From Prevotella sp. (GTDB lineage Bacteria > Bacteroidota > Bacteroidia > Bacteroidales > Bacteroidaceae): a stretch of DNA of 64,000 nt. The DNA lies in NCBI GenBank assembly GCA_017449495.1, contig JAFTFO010000042.1:31857-95856 (forward strand). The letters are read 5' to 3'. This document shows positions 26,294-35,048 of this stretch, piece after piece (the first letter of the stretch is position 1; each line of letters begins with the position of its first letter). A program made the translations under genes and the position numbers. The notes under the pieces were generated by a model that saw only the letters and a program-made list of their open reading frames with translations, had not been told where the DNA came from and did not search any database.

Positions 26294-27121
26294 TTACTTC
26301 TTGTTAGCTCTTTCAATGATGTACTTGTTTGAAAGCTTCTTGGGTGCGCGTGTCTTCAGACCCTTAGCGTACAGACCCTTACGTGAGCGCGGATGTCCAC
26401 CAGACTGACGGCCTTCACCACCACCCATCGGGTGATCATGCGGGTTCATCACGACACCACGGTTGTGAGGACGCTGACCCAACCAGCGGCTGCGACCAGC
26501 CTTACCACTCTGCTCAAGAGCGTGGTCTGAGTTGCCTACACTACCGACAGTAGCCTTACAAGCGGAGAGAATCTGACGAGTCTCGCCTGAAGGGAGCTTG
26601 ATAACACAATAGCTGCCCTCACGAGAAGTCAACTGAGCAAAGTTACCAGCCGAACGGACGAGCTTGGCACCCTGGCCGGGACGCATCTCAATGTTGTGGA
26701 TGACGGTACCGACGGGGATGTTGGCCAGCGGAAGCGCATTACCCACCTCGGGCACTGCCTCTGCACCAGACATCAGGGTTGCACCTACCTGCAGTCCATT
26801 AGGAGCAATAATGTAACGTTTTTCACCATCAGCGTAGAAGAGCAGAGCGATACGAGCCGAACGGTTCGGATCATACTCAATGGTCTTAACTACAGCTGGA
26901 ACACCATCTTTCTCTCGCTTGAAGTCGATCAGACGATACTTCCTCTTGTGACCGCCGCCCATGTAGCGGACAGTCATCTTACCGGTGTTGTTTCGACCAC
27001 CGGTAGAACGCTTACCGTAAACGAGAGACTTCTCTGGCACGGATGCAGTAATATCCTCGAACGTGCCAATAATCTTGTGTCTTTGACCCGGAGTTACGGG
27101 TTTTAATTTACGTACTGCCAT
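26294..27121 (-). CDS. rplB: 50S ribosomal protein L2
   Basis: 275 residues, 23S-binding protein required for peptidyl transferase activity. The catalytic loop histidine motif [13 protein letters not shown] and [14 protein letters not shown] are present. Begins [15 protein letters not shown]. Confidence 0.97.
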   Translation of the reverse strand: MAVRKLKPVTPGQRHKIIGTFEDITASVPEKSLVYGKRSTGGRNNTGKMTVRYMGGGHKRKYRLIDFKREKDGVPAVVKTIEYDPNRSARIALLFYADGEKRYIIAPNGLQVGATLMSGAEAVPEVGNALPLANIPVGTVIHNIEMRPGQGAKLVRSAGNFAQLTSREGSYCVIKLPSGETRQILSACKATVGSVGNSDHALEQSGKAGRSRWLGQRPHNRGVVMNPHDHPMGGGEGRQSGGHPRSRKGLYAKGLKTRAPKKLSNKYIIERANKK

Positions 27122-27124
27122 TTC

Positions 27125-27472
27125 TTATTGAATATTGCTATAAAAATCAATTGTATCGCCCTCCTTCAGAGTAACGATTGCTTTCTTGAACGCGTTCTTC
27201 TGGCCCTTGATCAGTCCAGCCTTCGTATAACGAGAGCTGCGCTTACCGGCATAGCGACACGTGTTCACGCTGAGAACAGTCACATTGTACATGCTCTCAA
27301 TCTCTTTCTTAATCTCAAGCTTATTGGCTTCGGGCTTCACGATGAAACCATACTTGGTCTCGGCCTTCTTTGTGCGCTCCTCACCCTTCACCTTATAAGT
27401 TTTCTCTACAGAAGACTTGTCTGTAATCTTGGTCATCTTCTCAGTGACCAGGGGTTTGATGATAAATGCCAT
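27125..27472 (-). CDS. rplW: 50S ribosomal protein L23
   Basis: 115 residues, exit-tunnel rim protein. MAFIIKPLVTEKMTK, VKPEANKLEIKKEIESMYNVTVLSVNT and the C-terminal IVTLKEGDTIDFYSN match the family. A lysine-rich insert (SSVEKTYKVKGEERTKKAETK) near residue 20 lengthens the N-terminal part. Confidence 0.95.
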   Translation of the reverse strand: MAFIIKPLVTEKMTKITDKSSVEKTYKVKGEERTKKAETKYGFIVKPEANKLEIKKEIESMYNVTVLSVNTCRYAGKRSSRYTKAGLIKGQKNAFKKAIVTLKEGDTIDFYSNIQ

Positions 27473-27487
27473 ATCTCTTGTCTCCTT

Positions 27488-28117
27488 TTACTTGTTTAAG
27501 ATACCGTCGATCACCTCCAGAGACTTCTCCGAGATCACCAGCACGTCAGCGTTCAACACCTTATAAGTATTGACCTTCTGAGCCTCCATGACCTCTGTGC
27601 CCTGCAGATTACGAGCCGACAGATATACGTTGTTATTACCACCTGCCAGAACGAAGAGCGACTTCTTGCCGTCCACTTTCAGATTCTTGGCAATTGTTAC
27701 GAATTCCTTTGTCTTCGGAGCATCGAGCGTGAAGTCCTCCACGACGACGATGGCATTCTCCTGAGCCTTGTATGACAGAGCCGACTTACGAGCCAGCTGC
27801 TTCACCTTCTTGTTCAGCTTGAAGCTGTAGTCACGGGGCTTGGGACCAAACACGCGGGCACCACCACGCAGCAGCGGAGAGTTGATGTCACCATGACGTG
27901 CGCCGCCGCCACCCTTCTGACGACCGAGCTTACGTGTAGAACCGGAGATTTCACTTCTCTCCTTCGACTTAGCATTACCCTGACGCTGGTTGGCCAGATA
28001 CTGCTTCACATCCAGATAAATCACATGGTCATTAGGTTCAATGCCGTAGATAGCATCGTTCAGAGTTACCTTGCGTCCGGTCTCCTGACCTTTGATATTC
28101 AATACGCTAACTTCCAT
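27488..28117 (-). CDS. rplD: 50S ribosomal protein L4
   Basis: 209 residues. The tunnel loop ([23 protein letters not shown]) and globular fold ([15 protein letters not shown]) are clear. In E. coli L4 represses this operon through the S10 leader; here the nearest structured leader is upstream of rplC. Confidence 0.97.
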   Translation of the reverse strand: MEVSVLNIKGQETGRKVTLNDAIYGIEPNDHVIYLDVKQYLANQRQGNAKSKERSEISGSTRKLGRQKGGGGARHGDINSPLLRGGARVFGPKPRDYSFKLNKKVKQLARKSALSYKAQENAIVVVEDFTLDAPKTKEFVTIAKNLKVDGKKSLFVLAGGNNNVYLSARNLQGTEVMEAQKVNTYKVLNADVLVISEKSLEVIDGILNK

Positions 28118-28118
28118 C

Positions 28119-28733
28119 TTACTTGTTGATTATGACTGTTGAACCATTATAACCAGCGCAGCTTCCCTTCACGAGAATCAGATTGTGCTCTGGAATTACC
28201 TTTAACACTCTGAGGTTCTGGGTTGTCACACGGTCGCCACCCATCTGGCCACCCATGCGCATGCCCTTGAACACCTTGGCGGGATAAGAACAGGCACCGA
28301 TAGAACCCGGCTTACGCAGACGGTCGTCCTGACCGTGCGTCGACTGGCCTACGCCGCCGAAACCGTGACGCTTCACAACGCCCTGGAATCCCTTACCTTT
28401 AGACGTGCCGACAACGTCGACGAACTCTGAGCCCTCGAAGATGTCGACAGTAACGGTGTCGCCGAGGTTGAGCTCCTCGTCAAACTTGAACTCGGCCAAG
28501 TGGGCCTTGGGTGTCGTGTTGGCTTTCTTGAAGATACCCATCATTGCCTTGGTGGTGTTCTTCTCCTTCTTCTCACCGAAAGCGAGCTGAACGGCCTGAT
28601 AGCCATCCTTCTCGACTGACTTCACCTGAGTGACAACACAAGGACCAGCTTCGATAACAGTGCACGGTACATTCTTACCGTCGGCACTGAAAACGGATGT
28701 CATTCCGATTTTTCTTCCAATTAATCCTGGCAT
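28119..28733 (-). CDS. rplC: 50S ribosomal protein L3
   Basis: 204 residues. [15 protein letters not shown], the peptidyl-transferase-proximal loop [23 protein letters not shown] and [16 protein letters not shown] match L3. It is the first gene of this transcription unit: rpsJ, normally directly upstream, is separated by 256 bp holding a hairpin and a promoter. Confidence 0.97.
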   Translation of the reverse strand: MPGLIGRKIGMTSVFSADGKNVPCTVIEAGPCVVTQVKSVEKDGYQAVQLAFGEKKEKNTTKAMMGIFKKANTTPKAHLAEFKFDEELNLGDTVTVDIFEGSEFVDVVGTSKGKGFQGVVKRHGFGGVGQSTHGQDDRLRKPGSIGACSYPAKVFKGMRMGGQMGGDRVTTQNLRVLKVIPEHNLILVKGSCAGYNGSTVIINK

Positions 28734-28771
28734 TTCAGTTTAAAATTAATAATGTTATAAATATAATAAAT

Positions 28772-28923
28772 CCTTTTTAAGTGTCATCTTTGCCATCCGA
28801 GGCGCACAAACCCACTTAAAAAGGAACCTCAACCGCTTCATTCTTGAAGGCTAAGTTGCTCTTTATCAGGGTATTGATAGCTCTCGGGCCAGCGCAATAC
28901 GCACTTTTGCGGGTGCAAAGGTA
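28772..28923 (-). promoter_or_regulatory. Promoter and structured leader of the rplC operon
   Basis: -7 box TACCTTTG at 28916-28923 (minus strand) and a leader of about 180 bases. Near the gene a perfect 12-bp stem CCTTTTTAAGTG (28772-28783) / CACTTAAAAAGG (28813-28824) encloses 29 bases. A leader of this size ahead of ribosomal genes suggests autogenous control; the binding protein is unknown. Confidence 0.65.
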
Positions 28924-28933
28924 CATATAAATA

Positions 28934-28964
28934 ATGAGACGCACAACAGAATTGTACGTCTCAT
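28934..28964 (-). terminator. Hairpin terminator after rpsJ
   Basis: ATGAGACG / CGTCTCAT with a 15-base interior that can add ACAA/TTGT pairs, followed on the minus strand by TTATTTATATG. It sits 26 bases after the rpsJ stop and just before the rplC promoter; U-tract is weak. Confidence 0.6.
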
Positions 28965-28989
28965 AACGTTTTTTAAAGTTTTTTATACT

Positions 28990-29295
28990 TTATACCTTGA
29001 TTTCCACCTCTACACCGCTGGGAAGCTCGAGCTTCATCAGGGCGTCAACCGTCTTGGCGGTAGAGCTGTAGATGTCGATCAGACGCTTGTAGTCTGACAA
29101 CTGGAACTGCTCACGAGCCTTCTTGTTGACGAAGGTAGAACGGTTCACGGTGAAGATACGCTTGTGTGTGGGAAGGGGGATAGGACCGCTGATAATAGCA
29201 CCTGTAGCCTTCACAGCCTTCACGATTTTCTCTGCTGACTTGTCAACCAACTTGTGGTCGTAGCTTTTCAGCTTGATACGAATTTTCTGACTCAT
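28990..29295 (-). CDS. rpsJ: 30S ribosomal protein S10
   Basis: 101 residues; [18 protein letters not shown] at the start and [17 protein letters not shown] in the middle are diagnostic. Also NusE in antitermination. It is placed behind fusA, at the end of the str unit. Confidence 0.97.
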   Translation of the reverse strand: MSQKIRIKLKSYDHKLVDKSAEKIVKAVKATGAIISGPIPLPTHKRIFTVNRSTFVNKKAREQFQLSDYKRLIDIYSSTAKTVDALMKLELPSGVEVEIKV

Positions 29296-29326
29296 TGTCT
29301 TTTATTGTTTTATTTGTTAATATTGT

Positions 29327-29407
29327 GCTCCGCTAAAGAGTCATTTGCTCAACGGAGCGTTTTATACGTGAAGTGAAGAGCGGAAGCAGATTCTTCACTC
29401 TTCACTT
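29327..29407 (-). repeat. Hairpin and AGTGAAGA repeats between fusA and rpsJ
   Basis: A low-complexity AGTGAAGAGTGAA tract starts at the fusA stop; AAGTGAAGAG (29371-29380) pairs with CTCTTCACTT (29398-29407). Closer to rpsJ, GCTCCG (29327-29332) pairs with CGGAGC (29353-29358). Could modulate rpsJ expression. Confidence 0.6.
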
Positions 29408-29419
29408 TTCACTCTTCAC

Positions 29420-31549
29420 TTATACGAGGTCTGCGCGTCCCTTCACCTCCTCAAGCACGGCCTTGGCCAGAGCGCTGGAGAGCGGTGCATGGTGATCGTA
29501 CTCCATCGAGCTGGTGGCACGACCGGAAGTGATCGTACGCAGGGCAGTCACATAGCCGAACATCTCCGACAGGGGCACCTGGGCCTTGATGACGCGGGCA
29601 CCGCTGCGGGCCTCGTCCATACCCTCTACCTGACCGCGACGCTTGTTCAGGTCGCCGATCACGTCACCCATGTTCTCCTCGGGTGTCACCACCTCAAGTT
29701 TCATGATGGGCTCCATCAGTACGGGCTTAGCCTGAGCACAGATTGCCTTATAGGCCATCTGGGCAGCGACCTCGAACGACAGCTGGTCAGAGTCAACGGG
29801 GTGGAACGAACCATCGACGACAACCACCTTCAGCGAGTCCATGGGATAGCCACCGAGGATACCGTTCTTGAGTGATGCCTCGAAGCCCTTCTGGATAGCG
29901 GGGATGTACTCCTTGGGGATGTTACCACCCTTCACCTCGTTCACGAACTGCAGAGCTCCGTTCTCCTTGATATCGTAATCCTCGTCCACAGGGCCTACGT
30001 TCACGATGATGTCAGCGAACTTACCGCGACCACCCGACTGCTTCTTATAGACCTCACGGTAACCCATGACGGTCTTGGTGATGGCCTCCTTGTAGTTCAC
30101 CTGGGGCTTACCCTGGTTACACTCCACCTTGAACTCACGCTTCAGACGGTCGATGATGATGTCGAGGTGAAGCTCACCCATACCCGAGATGATGGTCTGG
30201 CCACTCTGCTCGTCGGTACGTACGGTGAAGGTCGGGTCTTCCTCAGCCAGCTTGGCGAGACCGTTGTCGAGCTTGGCCACGTCGGCCTGGCTCTTCGGCT
30301 CAACGGCAATAGAGATCACCGTGTCGGGGAAGGTCATCGACTCCAGCACGATGGGCTTGTCCTCATCACAAAGGGTGTCACCCGTACGGATATCCTTGAA
30401 GCCTACGCCTGCGCCGATATCACCGGCATCGATCGACTCCATGGGAATCTCCTTATTTGAGTTCATCTGGAACAGACGGCTGATACGCTCCTTCTTGCCC
30501 GAGCGGGGGTTGAAGACGTAGCTTCCTGCGGTGATCTTACCCGAGTAGACGCGGAAGAACACCAGACGTCCCATATACGGATCGGTAGCAATCTTGAAGG
30601 CGAGGGCAGATGTCGGAGCATCCTCTGAGGGCTCACGGTCCTCTTCCTCGTCGGTGTTGGGGTTGGTACCCTTGATCACCTCCACGTCAACAGGTGCGGG
30701 CAGGAAAGCACACACGTAGTCGAGCAGCGGCTGGACACCCTTGTTCTTATACGACGAACCGAGCAACATCGGGGTACACTGCATCGAGATGGTACCCTTG
30801 CGGATGGCAGCGATAATCTCGTCCTCTGTGATAGAGTTGGGATCGTCGAAATACTTCTCCATCAGCGCCTCGTCATACTCAGCGGCAGCCTCGAGCAGCT
30901 TGTTACGCCACTCGTCGCACTCAGCCTGCAGGTCGGAGGGGATCTCCTCAATGTCGTACTCAGCGCCCATGGTCTCGTCGTGCCACAGGATAGCCTTCAT
31001 CTTGATCAGGTCAACAAGACCCTTAAAGTTCTCCTCAGCGCCGATAGGCACCTGGATGACGACGGGGTTGGCGCCCAGGATGTCCTTCATCTGCTGCACG
31101 GTCTCAAAGAAGTCGGCACCAGAGCGGTCCATCTTGTTCACATAACCAATACGGGGCACATTGTACTTGTCGGCCTGGCGCCATACAGTCTCAGACTGGG
31201 GCTGCACGCCGTCGGCAGCAGAGTAAGTAGCCACAGCTCCGTCGAGCACACGAAGCGAACGCTCCACCTCGGCGGTGAAGTCCACGTGTCCCGGAGTATC
31301 AATCAGGTTAATCTTGAAAGTCTTGTTGTTCCATGTCCAGTTACAGGTTGTGGCAGCACTGGTGATAGTGATACCGCGCTCCTGCTCCTGCGCCATCCAG
31401 TCCATCGTGGCAGCACCGTCGTGCACCTCGCCGATCTTGTGCGTCTTACCTGTATAGAACAGGATACGTTCAGAGGTCGTCGTCTTGCCCGCATCAATAT
31501 GCGCCATGATGCCGATGTTTCTTGTCAAATGTAGATCGCGATTTGCCAT
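29420..31549 (-). CDS. fusA: Elongation factor G
   Basis: Ribosomal translocase GTPase, 709 residues. G1 [16 protein letters not shown]2/G3 [12 protein letters not shown] and DTPGHVDF, G4 NKMDR; domains III-V through to [20 protein letters not shown]. Third gene of the str unit (rpsL-rpsG-fusA-rpsJ). Confidence 0.97.
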   Translation of the reverse strand: MANRDLHLTRNIGIMAHIDAGKTTTSERILFYTGKTHKIGEVHDGAATMDWMAQEQERGITITSAATTCNWTWNNKTFKINLIDTPGHVDFTAEVERSLRVLDGAVATYSAADGVQPQSETVWRQADKYNVPRIGYVNKMDRSGADFFETVQQMKDILGANPVVIQVPIGAEENFKGLVDLIKMKAILWHDETMGAEYDIEEIPSDLQAECDEWRNKLLEAAAEYDEALMEKYFDDPNSITEDEIIAAIRKGTISMQCTPMLLGSSYKNKGVQPLLDYVCAFLPAPVDVEVIKGTNPNTDEEEDREPSEDAPTSALAFKIATDPYMGRLVFFRVYSGKITAGSYVFNPRSGKKERISRLFQMNSNKEIPMESIDAGDIGAGVGFKDIRTGDTLCDEDKPIVLESMTFPDTVISIAVEPKSQADVAKLDNGLAKLAEEDPTFTVRTDEQSGQTIISGMGELHLDIIIDRLKREFKVECNQGKPQVNYKEAITKTVMGYREVYKKQSGGRGKFADIIVNVGPVDEDYDIKENGALQFVNEVKGGNIPKEYIPAIQKGFEASLKNGILGGYPMDSLKVVVVDGSFHPVDSDQLSFEVAAQMAYKAICAQAKPVLMEPIMKLEVVTPEENMGDVIGDLNKRRGQVEGMDEARSGARVIKAQVPLSEMFGYVTALRTITSGRATSSMEYDHHAPLSSALAKAVLEEVKGRADLV

Positions 31550-31557
31550 TTTACGTT

Positions 31558-31598
31558 TATCCTTTTTACTTTTTTACCTTTTTACCTTTACCTATACC
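31558..31598 (-). repeat. AAAAAGGTAAAAAGT repeats between rpsG and fusA
   Basis: The 53-bp spacer is made of imperfect 8-10-bp units (TTTTTAC / CTTTTTAC on the plus strand). Similar units occur again at 32203-32240 between rpsL and rpsG. Confidence 0.75.
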
Positions 31599-31602
31599 TA
31601 TC

Positions 31603-32079
31603 TTAGAATCTGAAGTGTGCAAATGCGCGGTTAGCCTCAGCCATGCGGTGCATATCCTCCTTACGCTTGAAGGCACCACCCTGGTTGTTATAGGCATCCA
31701 TGATCTCTGCGGCCAGCTTGTCGGCCATCGACTTGCCACTGCGCTTGCGGGCAAACGAGATCATATTCTTCATGGAGACGCTCTCCTTACGGTCGGGGCG
31801 GATCTCCGTAGGCACCTGGAAAGTAGCACCACCGATACGGCGGCTCTTCACCTCCACCTGCGGGGTGATGTTGTCGAGGGCCTGCTTCCAGATCTCCAGG
31901 GCAGACTTCTCCTCGTTCTGCATCTTTGCCTTCACTGTCTCCAGTGCATTGTAGAAAATCTCATACGACTTCGACTTCTTACCGTCGTACATCAGGTGGT
32001 TCACGAACTTAGACACCTTCTGGTCGTTGAACACGGGATCCGGCAGGATCACGCGCTTCTTGGGTTTTGCTTTTCTCAT
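31603..32079 (-). CDS. rpsG: 30S ribosomal protein S7
   Basis: 158 residues from MRKAKPKKR, the standard length; upstream in-frame codons are dismissed. [22 protein letters not shown] and [16 protein letters not shown] are diagnostic. Nucleates head assembly; in E. coli it represses the str operon from the S12-S7 spacer. Confidence 0.96.
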   Translation of the reverse strand: MRKAKPKKRVILPDPVFNDQKVSKFVNHLMYDGKKSKSYEIFYNALETVKAKMQNEEKSALEIWKQALDNITPQVEVKSRRIGGATFQVPTEIRPDRKESVSMKNMISFARKRSGKSMADKLAAEIMDAYNNQGGAFKRKEDMHRMAEANRAFAHFRF

Positions 32080-32266
32080 TTTGTTTTGAATGTTTAAATT
32101 CTGCTTGGGGGCTGTTCTTACTTGTTCTTCAACGCTCTCACGCGAGCATTTACTCAACCTTTATAACATTATCTCCAGCAAAACGGATTATTTTTTCTTT
32201 TTCTACCCTTTTACTTTTTACCTTTTTACTTTTTCAAAGGGCGGCCAGATGACCTTCTCCGGTCAT
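32080..32266 (-). promoter_or_regulatory. Long S12-S7 spacer with hairpins, possible S7 control region
   Basis: 187 bp without a gene, unusually long for this cluster. ATGACC (32249-32254) / GGTCAT (32261-32266) forms a hairpin right after the rpsL stop, a GCTC/GAGC hairpin lies near 32140-32155, and a TTTTTAC repeat tract lies between. S7 binds this spacer in E. coli; conservation here is inference. Confidence 0.4.
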
Positions 32267-32647
32267 TTACTTCTTGGCCTTGGGACGCTTGGCACCGTAC
32301 TTAGAGCGGCGCTGCAGGCGGTTGGCGACACCGGCGGTATCGAGTGTACCGCGGACGATGTGATAACGTACACCGGGGAGGTCCTTCACACGACCACCGC
32401 GAACCAGCACGATGGAGTGCTCCTGCAGGTTGTGACCCTCACCGGGGATGTAACTGTTGACCTCCTTCTGGTTGGTCAAACGAACACGGGCTACCTTACG
32501 CATAGCCGAATTAGGCTTCTTAGGTGTCGTTGTGTAGACACGTACGCAGACGCCACGACGCTGAGGACAGTTGTCCAGTGCAGGCGACTTTGACTTGTCA
32601 ACGATTACCCTTCTGCCTTTTCTTACCAATTGTGAAATTGTAGGCAT
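32267..32647 (-). CDS. rpsL: 30S ribosomal protein S12
   Basis: Decoding-centre protein, 126 residues. [20 protein letters not shown] and [19 protein letters not shown] hold the two lysines (E. coli K43 and K88 equivalents) in the streptomycin-sensitive state. First gene of the str unit, with promoter at 32741-32748. Confidence 0.97.
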   Translation of the reverse strand: MPTISQLVRKGRRVIVDKSKSPALDNCPQRRGVCVRVYTTTPKKPNSAMRKVARVRLTNQKEVNSYIPGEGHNLQEHSIVLVRGGRVKDLPGVRYHIVRGTLDTAGVANRLQRRSKYGAKRPKAKK

Positions 32648-32704
32648 AATACTTTTAATTTAATTATTTATATATGTATATTTTGTTTATATTCAGCACT
32701 TTAC

Positions 32705-32748
32705 AACGCCCCATCTCGCTCAAAAGGGCGTTTCGGGCTGCAAAGGTA
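32705..32748 (-). promoter_or_regulatory. str promoter and leader hairpin
   Basis: -7 box TACCTTTG at 32741-32748 (minus strand). The start of the ~90-base leader can fold as AACGCCC (32705-32711) / GGGCGTT (32726-32732). Confidence 0.65.
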
Positions 32749-32854
32749 CAACTATTTCCCGAATCCACCTAATATATAAATGAGAAAAAGTGTCACATCT
32801 CGTTTGATTTAACAAGATATAACACTTTTTACGTTTTTTAATCGCCGTTTGCTC

Positions 32855-33172
32855 TCAGGCCTCACCTTTTGTCAAGTCAAAAGGAGCAATTGTGCGCGGT
32901 TCCTGACTCGGAATCCTGATCGGGCCGTACTCCTTTTCGTAGCGCATGATGTTCTCCTGCAGCGCTGCCAGCAGCCGCTTGGCGTGCTCGGGAGCCAGCA
33001 GCACACGGCTCTTCACCTGAGCCTTAGGCACGCCGGGCAGCACCCGGGCGAAGTCCACCACGAAGTCACTCGACGAATGGGTGATGATGGCGAAATTCGC
33101 ATACTCCCCCTGTGCCACGTCCTGGGGCAACTCCAGTTGCAGTCCCTGCTTGTTCTGTTCCTTCTCGTTCAT
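32855..33172 (-). CDS. DUF3467 domain protein
   Basis: 105 residues from MNEKEQNKQGLQLELP (33172). The segment GEYANFAIITHSSSDFVVDFARVLPG and SRVLLAPEHAKRLLAALQENIMRYE is the DUF3467 fold, found as a small conserved protein across Bacteroidetes, usually between rpoC and rpsL as here. Function unknown. Own -7 box at 33202-33209; a longer reading frame crosses that box and is rejected. Confidence 0.88.
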   Translation of the reverse strand: MNEKEQNKQGLQLELPQDVAQGEYANFAIITHSSSDFVVDFARVLPGVPKAQVKSRVLLAPEHAKRLLAALQENIMRYEKEYGPIRIPSQEPRTIAPFDLTKGEA

Positions 33173-33201
33173 TGTACTCCTTAAATTACATATTGTGGGT
33201 G

Positions 33202-33209
33202 CAAAGGTA
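33202..33209 (-). promoter_or_regulatory. -7 box of the DUF3467 gene
   Basis: TACCTTTG on the minus strand, 30 bases before the ATG. Confidence 0.65.
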
Positions 33210-33303
33210 CGAATAAGTGAGCAAAACACCAAATTTTGGAGCATCGAAAACAGAGAAAAGCCCGCATTTCATTGCCTGCAAAACATCCTCTCAGGGTCAG
33301 TGG

Positions 33304-33421
33304 TGCCGGAATTGCCGGATTATTTTATAAACTTTTCATGCGTACCGCGCATACATGCGTATATATAAAATAACCTGCGGTACGCGTGAAAAGTTTATAA
33401 AATAATCCGGCAATTCCGGCA
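33304..33421. repeat. 118-bp near-perfect palindrome (45-bp arms)
   Basis: Arms 33304-33348 and 33377-33421 are reverse complements with a single A/G difference (a G-U pair in RNA) around a 28-base centre. Outer parts contain TGCCGGAATTGCCGG; the middle is AT-rich (TTATTTTATAAAC). No target-site duplication is visible at the ends. There is no reading frame inside. The flanking 33210-33303 holds nothing I recognise. Confidence 0.95.
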
Positions 33422-33494
33422 TCCATCATCTTACAAAGCAGAAAAAAACTACCTCAGAGGACAGGAAATCATCCATCGAAAATTTTAACGTTAG

Positions 33495-33590
33495 CGTTTG
33501 CCTATAGGCGAACGGTCGTTTGAGTATAGGCAAACGGTCATTCGAGTATAGGCAAACGGTAGTAAGGATAGGGGAAAACCCCTGTGATGA
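33495..33590. repeat. 22-bp-period array with palindromic units CGTTTG-N8-CAAACG
   Basis: TATAGG recurs at 33503, 33525 and 33547, exactly 22 bp apart, with the core TATAGGCAAACGGT; a degenerate fourth unit (TAGGGGAAAACCCC) starts at 33569. Each unit can be read as an inverted repeat: 33495-33514, 33517-33536 and 33539-33558. Unit sequence is unrelated to the arrays at 5533 and 63051. Confidence 0.85.
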
Positions 33591-33627
33591 TGCCTCTGTT
33601 ACAAAGTTTGAAGGCATCAATAACAGC

Positions 33628-33661
33628 GTAATGGGCCGGAGAAGACTCTCTGGCCCATTAC
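33628..33661 (-). terminator. Terminator of the 409-residue secreted protein gene
   Basis: GTAATGGGCC / GGCCCATTAC with a 14-base loop, 18 bases after the stop codon. The T run is on the stop-proximal plus-strand side, so termination on the minus strand is probable but not textbook. Confidence 0.65.
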
Positions 33662-33678
33662 AAGGAATCGTTTTTTAA

Positions 33679-34908
33679 TCAGCGTACTATCCGTTTTTTA
33701 CCATTTTGGATGACGATTCCCTTATACGAGGCGCCCACTTTCTGGCCGGCGAGGTTGTAGACAGGCCCGTCGGCATCGGCAGCTTTCACGGAATCTATCG
33801 CAGTTGTGTTTTTTCGGGAGCCGGAGTTGGCGACCTCATAGACCTCCACTTTCTTGACGACGGTCGATCCTACGACCCAGCCGCTATTAAGGAAGAGATT
33901 GGCATTACTCCCTGAATTATTCTCACCTCCATTCGTGTTCCAGGGACCAGGGAATTCGACATCAATCACTTGGAAATCGTCGCTGGCTTGGACAGGCACC
34001 TCATAGACTTTGGAATTGCCTGCATCAGTATTGAACAACGTCACCACATACGTACCATCGGAAGGAACCTTCATGGTCAGGCGGACCATGTAATCTTTGT
34101 CCTCATCAATAAGGAGATCACCCGTACTGATGATAGTCCAAACCGATCCGGCATACTCCTGCATCTTCGGATTGACAATGGCAAGGCCCTCGTCGGTCGT
34201 CTTCCAAGGGTCGTCTGGAGACATATCAGTCATAGGATAGTCAAGACCTTCCCAATTCATGGAATATATGAGTTTTTCTTCCTCATTTGCACTCTTCAGC
34301 AAGTTGATCAGATAAGGGTGGTAATTTTTATTGATCCAATCAAGTCTGGGATTGAAAGAACGAGGCAAACCTGCGAATCCATAGTCTCTGATCCGCGAAC
34401 AAAGTTCCAGCACTTCCTCCGATGTCTTAAGGTTGCATATCAACCTAAAATAAGTAATTATATAATCTCCAGATTCTTCCTCTTTTATCCAATCAACCGT
34501 TACCTGATCACCAAGATAATCCAAAAGGTCTTCAATCCGTCCACGATGATTCACAAAGGATTCGAATTTAGGAAGGATGAAGTATACTTCATAGTCTTTT
34601 AAACTACTATTATAAAAGGCCGATTCGTAGAAATTACCCTCAGGCAGAGGATAGTCTTTTCTCACAAACCATCCCTCTGCAGGGATATCGTCATTCCTGA
34701 AAATAGATTTATCTCCTGTCTCCTTCATGTCGGCATACAAGCCACTGATTGTCTCCTGACTTTCGGCATCCATCGCCTGAACATACTTGTAAATGAATGA
34801 TTCGTCCGGGGTCAGTTCAACAAACCCATCTATAATCCAATACCCCAGTTGTGCATTTGCGCCCAGACAACTGAGAGCGAACAATAATGTAAACAAAACC
34901 TTTTTCAT
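33679..34908 (-). CDS. Secreted two-module protein (prodomain-like then jelly-roll) with C-terminal tail
   Basis: 409 residues, signal peptide ending in LGANAQ. Module A, about 22-190, begins LGYWIIDGFVELTPDES and includes YPLPEGNFYESAFYN, YFILPKFESFVNHRGRIEDLLDYLGDQV and KTSEEVLELCSRI. This pattern resembles the N-terminal prodomains of Bacteroidota subtilisin-like proteases, but no protease domain follows. Module B, about 235-365, is the jelly-roll-like unit (DEGLAIVNPKMQEYAG, LTMKVPSDGTYVV, DDFQVIDVEFPG, GWVVGSTVVKKVEVYEV). The tail VYNLAGQKV ... YKGIVIQNGKK ends it. It has the same modules as its neighbour but in the opposite order. Function unknown. Confidence 0.8.
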   Translation of the reverse strand: MKKVLFTLLFALSCLGANAQLGYWIIDGFVELTPDESFIYKYVQAMDAESQETISGLYADMKETGDKSIFRNDDIPAEGWFVRKDYPLPEGNFYESAFYNSSLKDYEVYFILPKFESFVNHRGRIEDLLDYLGDQVTVDWIKEEESGDYIITYFRLICNLKTSEEVLELCSRIRDYGFAGLPRSFNPRLDWINKNYHPYLINLLKSANEEEKLIYSMNWEGLDYPMTDMSPDDPWKTTDEGLAIVNPKMQEYAGSVWTIISTGDLLIDEDKDYMVRLTMKVPSDGTYVVTLFNTDAGNSKVYEVPVQASDDFQVIDVEFPGPWNTNGGENNSGSNANLFLNSGWVVGSTVVKKVEVYEVANSGSRKNTTAIDSVKAADADGPVYNLAGQKVGASYKGIVIQNGKKRIVR

Positions 34909-34941
34909 AATCTTACAGTTTAAAATGAATTAATGACGCTG

Positions 34942-35043
34942 CAAAGATAGGGAGAAAATCAATACCCTGGTGCAAAAATGCTTGTGAAATGTATTCACAA
35001 AATGTTGTGAAATGATTTCACTGGCTGTGAAATCATTTCACAC
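34942..35043 (-). promoter_or_regulatory. Promoter with three GTGAAAT palindromes
   Basis: -7 box TATCTTTG at 34942-34949 (minus strand). Palindromes at 34982-35000 (one mismatch), 35005-35023 and 35025-35043 (both with end mismatches). The first is centred 42 bp upstream of the -7 box; the next follow at 23 and 20 bp. Confidence 0.8.
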
Positions 35044-35048
35044 TCCCC

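Noticed and set aside
32267-32647. Streptomycin resistance mutation in S12
   Set aside because: Both key lysines are present.
33426-33620. 64-codon minus-strand frame
   Set aside because: Runs through the 22-bp array, so its sequence is repeat-derived, and no promoter is present.
34982-35043. Terminator function for the GTGAAAT palindromes
   Set aside because: No GC-rich stem and no T run; all copies lie upstream of -7 boxes at fixed distance, which fits binding sites better.
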